Shown here: piece by piece, positions 1 through 4,888 of the stretch
Layout: each line of letters starts with the position of its first letter
How positions within the stretch are numbered: position 1 is the first letter of the stretch
Assembly (NCBI GenBank): GCA_016870695.1
Contig: VGAV01000164.1
Span: forward strand, 1-5,962
Direction of reading: 5' to 3'
Length of the DNA: 5,962 bases
From: Actinomycetota bacterium
GTDB lineage: Bacteria > Actinomycetota > Actinomycetes > Actinomycetales > Microbacteriaceae
Program-made: the position numbers and the translations under genes
The notes under the pieces: generated by a model
Told to the model about the DNA's origin: nothing
Databases searched by the model: none
What the model saw: only the letters and a program-made list of their open reading frames with translations

Positions 1-2
1 GC

Positions 3-314
3 GTGCGGACGCTCGGGGTGATGTCCGGCAAGGACGTCGCCCTCTTCGGCGCCTGGCACCTCGTGATCGTCGCCCTCGGCCTCTTCGACGGCCGTGCCTT
101 CGTCCCCCTCCTGCTGCTGTCCATTGCCGGCGCCGTCGGACTGTTCTGGTGGACGCTGACGGCGCTCTGGCGGGAGGCGCGCGACGGCACGGTGGCCGTG
201 CTCCGGACGACGGACGGCACGGGGTACATCCCGCCGACCCGGGAGCAGCCGCGGTCCCGCCCGCGCATCGACGGCGAGGTCATCGTCGTTCCCGAGGGGC
301 GTCGCGACGTCTGA
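3..314 (+). CDS. Small two-helix membrane protein of unknown function (5' end uncertain)
   Basis: I do not recognise this protein. Counting from the ATG at 21 it has 97 residues, with two hydrophobic segments: about residues 6-22 (containing LFGAWHLVIVALGLF) and about 28-50 (containing PLLLLSIAGAVGLFWW). A soluble, Arg/Pro-rich tail of about 45 residues follows, so a small inner-membrane protein with a cytoplasmic or external tail is likely. The frame stays open to the left edge of the window. GTG at 3, GTG at 18 or ATG at 21 could be starts, or the gene could begin outside. No well-spaced ribosome binding site precedes the ATG (the G-rich run at 15-20 abuts it), which leaves a longer protein possible. 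It lies just upstream of rplS, where many actinobacteria have trmD, but it does not look like TrmD. Coding is likely from the clean hydrophobic pattern and the stop placed just before a hairpin. Confidence 0.6.
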   Translation: MRTLGVMSGKDVALFGAWHLVIVALGLFDGRAFVPLLLLSIAGAVGLFWWTLTALWREARDGTVAVLRTTDGTGYIPPTREQPRSRPRIDGEVIVVPEGRRDV

Positions 315-360
315 CCCCGGGAGCGCGGGGCCCTCGGCGAACGGACGCGCTCGGCCCGCG
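315..360 (+). terminator. Terminator-like inverted repeat after the first gene
   Basis: Two alternative helices start right after the stop codon at 312-314. One is CCCCG (315-319) with CGGGG (326-330) and a 6-base loop. The other is CGCGGGGCC (324-332, with one bulged G) with GGCCCGCG (353-360). Neither is followed by a T tract, so termination is only inferred from position and G+C-rich pairing. Random G+C-rich DNA gives helices like this fairly often. Confidence 0.3.
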
Positions 361-362
361 GT

Positions 363-391
363 TTGGCCCCCGTGCCCGGCCATGGCAGAAT
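363..391 (+). promoter_or_regulatory. Candidate sigma-70-type promoter of rplS
   Basis: TTGGCC (363-368) as -35 and CAGAAT (386-391) as -10 are separated by 17 bases, the preferred spacing for the main sigma factor. The -10 keeps the two key bases, A at position 2 and T at position 6. Transcription would begin near 397-399, just where the paired leader described next begins, which supports the call. The surrounding GGCAGAATAGG run is unusually A/T-rich for this sequence. Confidence 0.5.
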
Positions 392-398
392 AGGCGTT

Positions 399-515
399 TG
401 TGCCCTGACCGGCTCTGCCTCAGGGGAGTCCGCCGCTTCCGCGGCTCGGGCACGCATCCATCTTTTTCCCAATCATCGTGCGATCGACCTGTGGCGGTCG
501 CAGGAAGTGACGATC
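399..515 (+). promoter_or_regulatory. Structured 5' leader of rplS, candidate cis-regulatory RNA
   Basis: The leader holds several helices. Helix A pairs GTGCCC (400-405) with GGGCAC (448-453), extendable by a U-G pair 399/454. Helix B pairs CCCTGA (403-408) with TCAGGG (420-425), continues after a 2-base bulge as GGC (411-413) with GCC (417-419), and has a TCT loop. A and B share bases 403-405, so they cannot both form fully. Helix C pairs GCCGC (432-436) with GCGGC (441-445) around a TTCC loop. A T run at 463-467 follows. Near the start codon CGACC (485-489) pairs with GGTCG (496-500), directly before the ribosome binding site AGGAAG (502-507). That site can also pair with TTTCC (465-469). 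Many bacterial ribosomal protein genes are controlled by their own product binding such a leader, so bL19 feedback is a reasonable inference. I do not know of a named actinobacterial bL19 leader. Confidence 0.5.
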
Positions 516-863
516 ATGCAGATCCTCGACGCCGTCGACGCGGCTTCGCTCCGCTCCGACATCCCCGTCTTCTCGCCCGGTGACACCGTCAAGGTGCACG
601 TCAACATCACCGAGGGCAACCGCTCGCGCATCCAGGTCTTCCAGGGTGTCGTCATCGGTCGCTCGGGCGATGGCGTCCGCGAGACCTTCTGCGTCCGCAA
701 GGTCAGCTTCCAGGTCGGCGTGGAGCGCACGTTCCCCGTCCACAGCCCCGTCATCGACCACATCGAGGTCGTGACCCGCGGTGACGTCCGTCGCGCGAAG
801 CTGTACTACCTGCGTTCGCTGCGCGGCAAGAAGGCCAAGATCAAGGAGAAGCGCGACCGCTGA
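516..863 (+). CDS. rplS: 50S ribosomal protein bL19
   Basis: The 115-residue product is bL19, a protein of the large ribosomal subunit that sits at the interface with the 30S subunit. The sequence shows the family pattern throughout: the [10 protein letters not shown] strand near residues 20-30, [19 protein letters not shown] in the middle (about 32-50), [13 protein letters not shown] (about 75-87), and the basic C-terminal end [20 protein letters not shown]. Its length matches the usual 113-120 residues. The ATG at 516 is chosen because it has AGGAAG at 502-507 with an 8-base gap, and because bL19 proteins begin with a sequence like [13 protein letters not shown]. The frame is open back to 363, but the extra residues are not bL19-like and lie in the structured leader. 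The gene appears to be its own transcription unit, with a promoter and leader in front and a strong hairpin terminator behind. Regulation by the leader is likely but inferred. Confidence 0.97.
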   Translation: MQILDAVDAASLRSDIPVFSPGDTVKVHVNITEGNRSRIQVFQGVVIGRSGDGVRETFCVRKVSFQVGVERTFPVHSPVIDHIEVVTRGDVRRAKLYYLRSLRGKKAKIKEKRDR

Positions 864-874
864 GTCTCGCCTCT

Positions 875-908
875 CGAACGCCCCGTGGCTCCCGCCGCGG
901 GGCGTTCG
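875..908 (+). terminator. Strong hairpin terminator of rplS
   Basis: CGAACGCCCCG (875-885) pairs perfectly with CGGGGCGTTCG (898-908). The helix can be continued inward through a G-U pair and GGC/GCC to a TCCC loop (890-893), giving about 15 pairs. It begins 11 bases after the rplS stop. Only a poor T stretch (TCGTCGTT) follows, which is usual for high-G+C actinobacterial terminators. It separates rplS from lepB. Confidence 0.8.
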
Positions 909-924
909 TCGTTCCCGGGCCGAT

Positions 925-963
925 GGATGCCGCCTCTCCGGTGCCCGAGGGGTGGTCGCATCC
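925..963 (+). other. Imperfect inverted repeat upstream of lepB
   Basis: GGATGC (925-930) is matched by GCATCC (958-963), and inside it CCTC (933-936) is matched by GAGG (947-950). It lies in the 166-base gap between the rplS terminator and lepB. It could be a leader hairpin or an operator, or simply two copies of a hexamer that is common across this window. I see no convincing -35/-10 pair in this gap; ATCAT near 1030 is the only A/T-rich patch. Confidence 0.25.
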
Positions 964-1074
964 GGGGATCTTCCGAGGTGATTTCCCGGCTCGGTGGTCG
1001 GGGCGCGGGGCGTCGATGTGCGACCCTGGATCATGCGGTCGCGCCGACGTTCGGTGCGCCGATGAAGGAACCAC

Positions 1075-1833
1075 ATGAGCGATCAGACCGCGTCGGCCTC
1101 GGATGCCGAGATGCTGGCCCCCGAACCGCGGCGTCGCCGTGGATGGGCGGTGTTCCTGCGGGACGTGCTCGTCATCGTCGTCATCGCGCTGCTCGTGTCG
1201 TTCCTGGTCAAGACGTTCGTCGTGCGGTCGTTCTACATCCCGTCCGCGTCGATGGAGAACACCCTGATGATCAAGGACCGCATCCTCGTCGACGAGCTGA
1301 CGCCGCGCTTCGGCGAATACGGGCGCGGCGACGTGGTCGTGTTCCGCGACCCGGGCGGATGGCTGCCGTCGAACTCCGGTCAGCCGCCGCGCCCGCCGCT
1401 GGTGGAGGGCGTCGACTGGGTCCTCTCGCTCGTCGGCCTGTCGGCGCCGGACAGCGACGACCACCTCATCAAGCGTGTCATCGGCACCCCCGGCGACCAC
1501 GTCGTCTGCTGCAACGCGCTCGGGCAGACCGAGGTGAACGGCGTCCCGATCGACGAGACGCCCTACGTGAAGCTCGCCCCGGGCAGCACCGCTCCCGACC
1601 CCGTCCCGTACGACGTGACGGTCCCCGAGGGATCGCTCTGGGTGCTCGGCGACAACCGCAACAGCTCCCGCGACTCGCGGTACAACCAGGATCAGCCCGG
1701 GCAGGGCTTCGTGCCGATCGACAACGTCGTGGGTCGCGCGTTCGTCATCACCTGGCCGTTCTCCCGGCTCGGTCTCATCGACTTCCATCACGAGGTCTTC
1801 GCGGGGGTGCCCGCGCCGGAGGCGGCGCCGTGA
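1075..1833 (+). CDS. lepB: Type I signal peptidase
   Basis: This membrane protease (252 residues) cuts signal peptides from exported proteins on the outer face of the membrane. A cytoplasmic N-terminus with the basic run RRRR (19-22) precedes one transmembrane segment (about 31-49, VLVIVVIALLVSFLVKTFV), giving the usual N-in, C-out topology. The catalytic serine is Ser59 in IPSASMENTL (55-64). The general-base lysine is Lys133 in LIKRVIGTPGD. The conserved box E, LGDNRNSSRDSR, lies at 191-202. A Pro/Gly-rich stretch at about 94-128 lies between the first conserved box and the lysine box, and a Cys pair stands at 145-146; as far as I recall both are common in actinobacterial members. The ATG at 1075 has AAGGA at 1065-1069 with a 5-base gap. 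The stop overlaps the rnhB start by 4 nt, so the two are likely co-transcribed. All catalytic residues are present, so I expect an active enzyme. Confidence 0.95.
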   Translation: MSDQTASASDAEMLAPEPRRRRGWAVFLRDVLVIVVIALLVSFLVKTFVVRSFYIPSASMENTLMIKDRILVDELTPRFGEYGRGDVVVFRDPGGWLPSNSGQPPRPPLVEGVDWVLSLVGLSAPDSDDHLIKRVIGTPGDHVVCCNALGQTEVNGVPIDETPYVKLAPGSTAPDPVPYDVTVPEGSLWVLGDNRNSSRDSRYNQDQPGQGFVPIDNVVGRAFVITWPFSRLGLIDFHHEVFAGVPAPEAAP

Positions 1834-2483
1834 TCGAGCCCACCCTGACGCTCGAGCGCAAGCTGCTGAAGGAACACGCGCTCGTCATCGCCCTCGACGA
1901 GGTGGGCCGGGGGGCGCTGGCGGGACCGGTCGCGGTCGGTGCCGCCGTCATCGACCCGACACGGTCGCGCAAACGGGTGCCGGCGGGGCTGCGGGACTCC
2001 AAGCTCGTGCCCGAGGCGCGGCGGCCCGAGGTGGCCGCACGAGCGGCGGCCTTCGTCCAGGCCAGCGCGGTGGGCTTCGCGAGCTCCGAGGAGATCGACG
2101 AGATCGGCATCATCCGGGCGCTGGGACTGGCTGCGGTCCGTGCCATCGCCGACCTCCGCGCGCACGGCATCGTCCCCGAGGACGCCCTGGTGATCCTCGA
2201 CGGCAACCACGACTACATCACCCCGCACGGGGAGCCCGGGCTGCGGGTGCGGCCGGTCATCAAGGCCGACCGGGACTGCGCGAGCGCGGCCGCGGCATCC
2301 GTCATCGCCAAGGTCGCCCGCGATGACATCATGACGGGCCTGCACGACGACCTGCCCGCGTACGGGTGGTGCCGGAACAAGGGCTACGCGAGTCTCGATC
2401 ACCGCGAGGCGATCCGCGATCACGGCATGAGCGTGCACCATCGGCATTCGTGGGCGATCGCCGCAGCGCCGACGCTGTTCTGA
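1830..2483 (+). CDS. rnhB: Ribonuclease HII
   Basis: The 217-residue product matches RNase HII, which cuts the RNA strand of RNA-DNA hybrids and nicks at single ribonucleotides left in DNA, starting ribonucleotide excision repair in the cytoplasm. Visible motifs are DEVGRG (23-28, catalytic Asp23 and Glu24), DSK (56-58), ILDGNHDY (122-129, catalytic Asp124), and KADRDCASAAAASVIAKVARD (from 145, fourth acidic residue Asp147), so the four metal-binding acids are all present. The GTG at 1830 overlaps the lepB stop as GTGA and has GGAGG at 1818-1822 with a 7-base gap. The frame is also open far upstream through lepB, but that is a shadow frame with no RNase H sequence. Coupling to lepB translation is likely. 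No functional link between the two proteins is needed; the pairing is a conserved actinobacterial gene order. Confidence 0.95.
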   Translation: MIEPTLTLERKLLKEHALVIALDEVGRGALAGPVAVGAAVIDPTRSRKRVPAGLRDSKLVPEARRPEVAARAAAFVQASAVGFASSEEIDEIGIIRALGLAAVRAIADLRAHGIVPEDALVILDGNHDYITPHGEPGLRVRPVIKADRDCASAAAASVIAKVARDDIMTGLHDDLPAYGWCRNKGYASLDHREAIRDHGMSVHHRHSWAIAAAPTLF

Positions 2484-2549
2484 CGTTCGGCCGGGCGTGC
2501 CGGTGCGGACGCGCGACGCGCCCGGGCGGTCGGTGCAGCGGTCCGAACG
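2484..2549 (+). terminator. Nested inverted repeat after rnhB, candidate terminator
   Basis: Immediately after the rnhB stop, CGTTCGG (2484-2490) pairs with CCGAACG (2543-2549). Inside it CCGGGCG (2491-2497) pairs with CGCCCGG (2519-2525), extendable by two pairs. GTGC (2503-2506) with GCGC (2511-2514) forms the tip. The two longer helices are contiguous on the 5' side and separated by 17 bases on the 3' side. No T tract follows. Position and exact pairing favour a terminator or mRNA-end stabiliser for lepB-rnhB. Confidence 0.45.
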
Positions 2550-2573
2550 GCATCCGTGCGGGCGTGCCGCGCC

Positions 2574-2579
2574 TAGGAT
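2574..2579 (+). promoter_or_regulatory. -10 box for the DUF2469 gene, possibly leaderless transcript
   Basis: TAGGAT fits the actinobacterial TANNNT -10 pattern and stands out in G+C-rich surroundings. A start site 6-8 bases further on falls at about 2585-2587, only 2-4 bases before the ATG at 2589, so the mRNA may have almost no leader. No good -35 is seen 16-18 bases upstream (the region reads GCATCCG). GGGAG at 2580-2584 could act as a ribosome binding site only if transcription begins further upstream. Confidence 0.55.
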
Positions 2580-2588
2580 GGGAGCACC

Positions 2589-2912
2589 ATGGATGACGAC
2601 GTCTTCGAGGATTACGACCGCGAACTCGAACTGGCCCTGTACCGCGAGTATCGCGACGTCGTTCAGCAGTTCCAGTACGTGATCGAGACCGAGCGCCGGT
2701 TCTATCTCGCGAACGACGTCAACGTCGTGCGTCGCGACACCGAGCACGACTTCTACTTCGAGATCTCGATGTCCGACGTGTGGGTGTGGGACATCTACCG
2801 CGCCGACCGCTTCGTGAAGTCGGTGCGCGTGCTGACGTTCAAGGACGTCAACGTCGAGGAGCTGTCGCGTCGCGACTTCCAGCTCCCGGAAGAGCTGTCG
2901 CTGGACAACTGA
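2589..2912 (+). CDS. DUF2469 family protein
   Basis: This 107-residue acidic protein belongs to DUF2469, a family largely restricted to actinobacteria; the Mycobacterium tuberculosis counterpart is Rv2901c, in the same gene neighbourhood. I know of no established biochemical function. The sequence has an acidic, probably helical N-terminal half (MDDDVFEDYDRELELALYRE), followed by aromatic-rich strands with FYFEISMSDVWVWDIYR (about 57-73) and FVKSVRVLTFKDVNVEEL (about 77-94). There is no signal peptide, no membrane segment and no cysteine, so it is cytoplasmic and probably a single compact domain. The ATG at 2589 is chosen because family members begin MDxDxxEDYDxELEL and because of the -10 box just upstream. 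It has its own promoter and is bounded by inverted repeats on both sides, so it can be expressed separately from rnhB and yraN. Its constant place beside RNase HII and YraN hints at a nucleic-acid link, but that is only inference. Confidence 0.93.
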   Translation: MDDDVFEDYDRELELALYREYRDVVQQFQYVIETERRFYLANDVNVVRRDTEHDFYFEISMSDVWVWDIYRADRFVKSVRVLTFKDVNVEELSRRDFQLPEELSLDN

Positions 2913-2939
2913 TCCCTCCTCCCCAGCCGGGGAGTTGTC
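2904..2939 (+). terminator. Hairpin overlapping the DUF2469 stop codon
   Basis: CTCCCC (2919-2924) pairs with GGGGAG (2929-2934) around an AGCC loop. In addition GACAACT (2904-2910), the last sense codons plus the first stop base, is an exact inverted match to AGTTGTC (2933-2939). The outer helix can combine with CCCC/GGGG inside it. TTGTCGG follows rather than a T tract. Likely role: transcript end or 3' stabilisation of the DUF2469 mRNA. Confidence 0.5.
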
Positions 2940-2943
2940 GGAA

Positions 2944-2965
2944 CCGTCCCCATTTGCGGGGTCGG
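2944..2965 (+). terminator. Second hairpin between DUF2469 and yraN
   Basis: CCGTCCCC (2944-2951) pairs with GGGGTCGG (2958-2965), with one T-T mismatch and an ATTTGC loop. It stands 4 bases after the previous hairpin, making a tandem pair. It may reinforce termination before yraN or be part of the yraN control region. Confidence 0.45.
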
Positions 2966-2992
2966 CGCCCCACGGCTGGTGCGTGCGGCTGA

Positions 2993-2998
2993 CACGCT
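2993..2998 (+). promoter_or_regulatory. Weak -10-like box before yraN
   Basis: CACGCT keeps the A at position 2 and T at position 6 of TANNNT and sits 7 bases before the ATG at 3006. That would put the first RNA base at or next to the start codon. yraN has no recognisable ribosome binding site, which fits a leaderless transcript. The match is poor on its own and no -35 is clear. Confidence 0.2.
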
Positions 2999-3005
2999 CC
3001 ACGGC

Positions 3006-3368
3006 ATGGCAGCGAAAAACGACCTCGGCCGAGCCGGGGAGGACCGTGCCGTCGCCCACCTCGAGGCGTGCGGCTACCGGATCATCGAGCGCAACTGGCG
3101 GTGCAGCCAGGGCGAGATCGACATCGTCGCGGAGACCCCCGGGGTCCTCGCGGTGGTGGAGGTCAAGACGCGCACGAGCGAGGACTACGGCCATCCCTTC
3201 GAGGCGATCGACCGGCGCAAGGCAGATCGTCTCTGGCGGCTCGCCCTCGCGTGGATCGCCGCGCATCCCGAGGCCGCGCGCGGTCACCGTCTGCGGCTGG
3301 ATGCCATCGCGGTGACGGGCGCCGACCCGGCGACGGGTCGCCTCGAACACCTGGAGGACGCGCTGTGA
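3006..3368 (+). CDS. yraN: YraN/UPF0102 family endonuclease-fold protein
   Basis: The 120-residue product is a UPF0102 (YraN) protein, a small cytoplasmic protein with the PD-(D/E)XK nuclease fold whose cellular role is not settled. Family marks are LGRAGEDRAVAHLEACGYRI (7-26), then IERNWRCSQGEIDIVA with Asp39, and VVEVKTRTS with Glu52 and Lys54. Asp39, Glu52 and Lys54 are where the fold's catalytic metal site would be, so nothing suggests inactivation. The C-terminal half has the usual amphipathic helix (IDRRKADRLWRLALAWIAAH) and ends RLRLDAIAV. The ATG at 3006 fits family starts; a GTG at 2979 would add 9 residues. Neither has a clear ribosome binding site, so the start may be leaderless. 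The stop overlaps the comM start by 4 nt, which ties it to the comM-dprA unit and suggests a DNA-processing role. Confidence 0.93.
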   Translation: MAAKNDLGRAGEDRAVAHLEACGYRIIERNWRCSQGEIDIVAETPGVLAVVEVKTRTSEDYGHPFEAIDRRKADRLWRLALAWIAAHPEAARGHRLRLDAIAVTGADPATGRLEHLEDAL

Positions 3369-4888
3369 CCGTGGCGCGGACGTGGGCGGTGGCGCTGTCC
3401 GGCCTGCGCGGCGACATGGTGGAGGTCGAGGCCGACCTGTCTCCGCAGACGCCGGAGTTCACGATCATCGGGCTGCCGGACAAGGCGCTGGGCGAGGCGG
3501 GGCGCCGCGTGCGCAACGCGTGCGGCAACCGTGGCCTCGAGCTGCCCAGGCGCCGGCTGACGGTGAACCTGTCGCCCGCGAGCCTGCCGAAACGGGGCTC
3601 GGGCTTCGACGTGGCGATCGCCGTCGCCGCCCTCGCCACGACCGGGGGGATGGATGCCGCCCGCGTCGCGGACACCGTCCACGTCGGCGAGCTCGGGCTC
3701 GACGGACGACTGCGGCCGGTGCCGGGCGTCCTCCCGTCGGTCGTCGCCGCCGTGCGCGCCGGGCGGCGACGGGTCGTCGTCCCCGCCGCCAACGCGGCGG
3801 AGGCGGCGCTGGTCGACGGCGTGGAGCTGCTGGCGGCGACCTGCCTCGCCGACGTCGTCCGCTGGCACGGCGGGCGCAGCGACGCGCCGGAGCTGCCCGC
3901 CGTCCCGTCCTCGGCGTTGGCGACCGACAGCGACGAGCCGCTCGAGCTGGCGGATGTGGTGGGGCAGTCCGAGGCGGTCGACGCGTTGATCGTCGCCGCG
4001 GCCGGAGGGCACCATCTGCTGATGAGCGGACCGCCCGGCGCGGGCAAGACCATGCTCGCGCGTCGGCTCCCCGGCATCCTCCCCGAGCTGGACGACGAGG
4101 CCGCGCTGTCGGTCGCCTCCGTGCGATCGCTCGCGGGGGAGAGCGTCACCCGGCTGTCGCGGACGCCCCCCTTCGAAAGCCCCCATCACGGTGCCAGCGC
4201 GGCGGCGCTGATCGGCGGAGGGTCGGGGGTGATACGTCCGGGGGCGATCGCGCGCGCCAGCGAGGGGGTGCTCTTCCTCGACGAGGGTGGCGAGTTCCCG
4301 GCGCACGTCCTCGACGCGCTGCGTCAGCCGCTCGAGAACGGGGTCATCCAGGTGCATCGGTCGGGGTCGAGTGCGACGTATCCCGCGCGGTTCCAACTCG
4401 TGATCGCGACGAACCCGTGCCCGTGCGGCCAGTACGGCGTCGCCGGCGGACGGTGCGAGTGCGCGCCGAGTGCGATCCGGCGGTACACGCGCCGGCTGTC
4501 CGGTCCGCTGCTGGACCGGATCGACATCGACCTCCGCCTGCGCCGGGTGTCCGCGGCGCGGCGCGACCTCGAGGACCGCGTGGTCTCGACCGCCGCCGCG
4601 CGCACGGCGGTCGTCGACGCACGGTTCCGCGCCGCCCAGCGGTGGCGGGCGACACCGTGGCGACGTAATGCCGACGTGCCGGGCACGTGGCTGCGGGGGC
4701 CGGCGGCGCCGCGGGCCGAGGTGCTCGCGCCGTTGGACACGGCGCTCCGGCGCGGGGCGATCACCCTCCGCGGGTACGACCGCATCCTCCGCGCGGCGTG
4801 GACCGTCGCCGACCTCGCGGGTCACGATGCGATCGACATGGACGACATGGGCCGCGCGCTCCTCCTCCGGCGGGGGACGGCCGCATGA
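3365..4888 (+). CDS. comM: ComM/YifB family AAA+ ATPase (Mg-chelatase-like)
   Basis: This 507-residue protein is ComM (YifB), a hexameric AAA+ helicase shown in Vibrio cholerae to promote branch migration while transformed DNA is integrated. It is not a real magnesium chelatase subunit despite the common domain label. Domain order: an N-terminal ChlI/Lon-protease-like domain (about 1-170, with FTIIGLPDKALGEA and LTVNLSPASLPKRGSGFDVA), an AAA+ module with Walker A GPPGAGKT (222-229) and Walker B VLFLDE (302-307), a four-cysteine insert (Cys352, 354, 364, 366 in NPCPCGQ...CEC), LSGPLLDRID with Arg385, and a C-terminal Mg-chelatase-type helical domain (about 410-507). The GTG at 3365 overlaps the yraN stop as GTGA and has GGAGGA at 3353-3358 with a 6-base gap. 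The Walker B segment reads LDEGGEF where LDELPEF or LDEAPEF is usual, and HHGAS (274-278) replaces HHSAS/HHTAS. Core catalytic residues remain. Confidence 0.95.
   Translation: MTVARTWAVALSGLRGDMVEVEADLSPQTPEFTIIGLPDKALGEAGRRVRNACGNRGLELPRRRLTVNLSPASLPKRGSGFDVAIAVAALATTGGMDAARVADTVHVGELGLDGRLRPVPGVLPSVVAAVRAGRRRVVVPAANAAEAALVDGVELLAATCLADVVRWHGGRSDAPELPAVPSSALATDSDEPLELADVVGQSEAVDALIVAAAGGHHLLMSGPPGAGKTMLARRLPGILPELDDEAALSVASVRSLAGESVTRLSRTPPFESPHHGASAAALIGGGSGVIRPGAIARASEGVLFLDEGGEFPAHVLDALRQPLENGVIQVHRSGSSATYPARFQLVIATNPCPCGQYGVAGGRCECAPSAIRRYTRRLSGPLLDRIDIDLRLRRVSAARRDLEDRVVSTAAARTAVVDARFRAAQRWRATPWRRNADVPGTWLRGPAAPRAEVLAPLDTALRRGAITLRGYDRILRAAWTVADLAGHDAIDMDDMGRALLLRRGTAA

Noticed and set aside
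363..515. Longer rplS start in the open frame
   Set aside because: The extra residues do not resemble bL19 and cover the promoter and leader. The ATG at 516 has a well-placed binding site and a standard N-terminus.
1062..1074. ATG at 1062 as the lepB start
   Set aside because: It is out of frame with lepB by one base; it simply overlaps the ribosome binding site region.
841..1791. 316-codon minus-strand open frame across lepB
   Set aside because: It is antisense to lepB, whose catalytic motifs are complete. The product looks like a reverse-strand shadow (runs of Asp, Arg and His).
885..1829. Upstream extension of the rnhB frame through lepB
   Set aside because: The frame happens to be open, but its product is Arg/Pro/Gly-rich without RNase H motifs. 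The GTG at 1830 has a good binding site and gives a normal length.
2919..2945. Possible DnaA box or origin-like element around GTTGTCGGAAC
   Set aside because: Only a loose resemblance to TTGTCCACA; no repeated boxes or A/T-rich unwinding region nearby. The hairpin explanation is simpler.
1788..3350. 520-codon open frame on the minus strand across rnhB, DUF2469 and yraN
   Set aside because: It lies antisense to three clearly recognised genes, and its product is low in complexity (Arg/Ala/Val/Asp-rich) with no family pattern. Long antisense frames are expected in G+C-rich coding DNA.
3284..4825. 513-codon minus-strand open frame across comM
   Set aside because: It is a shadow of comM with Arg/Pro/Ala-rich composition and no recognisable domain or ribosome binding site.
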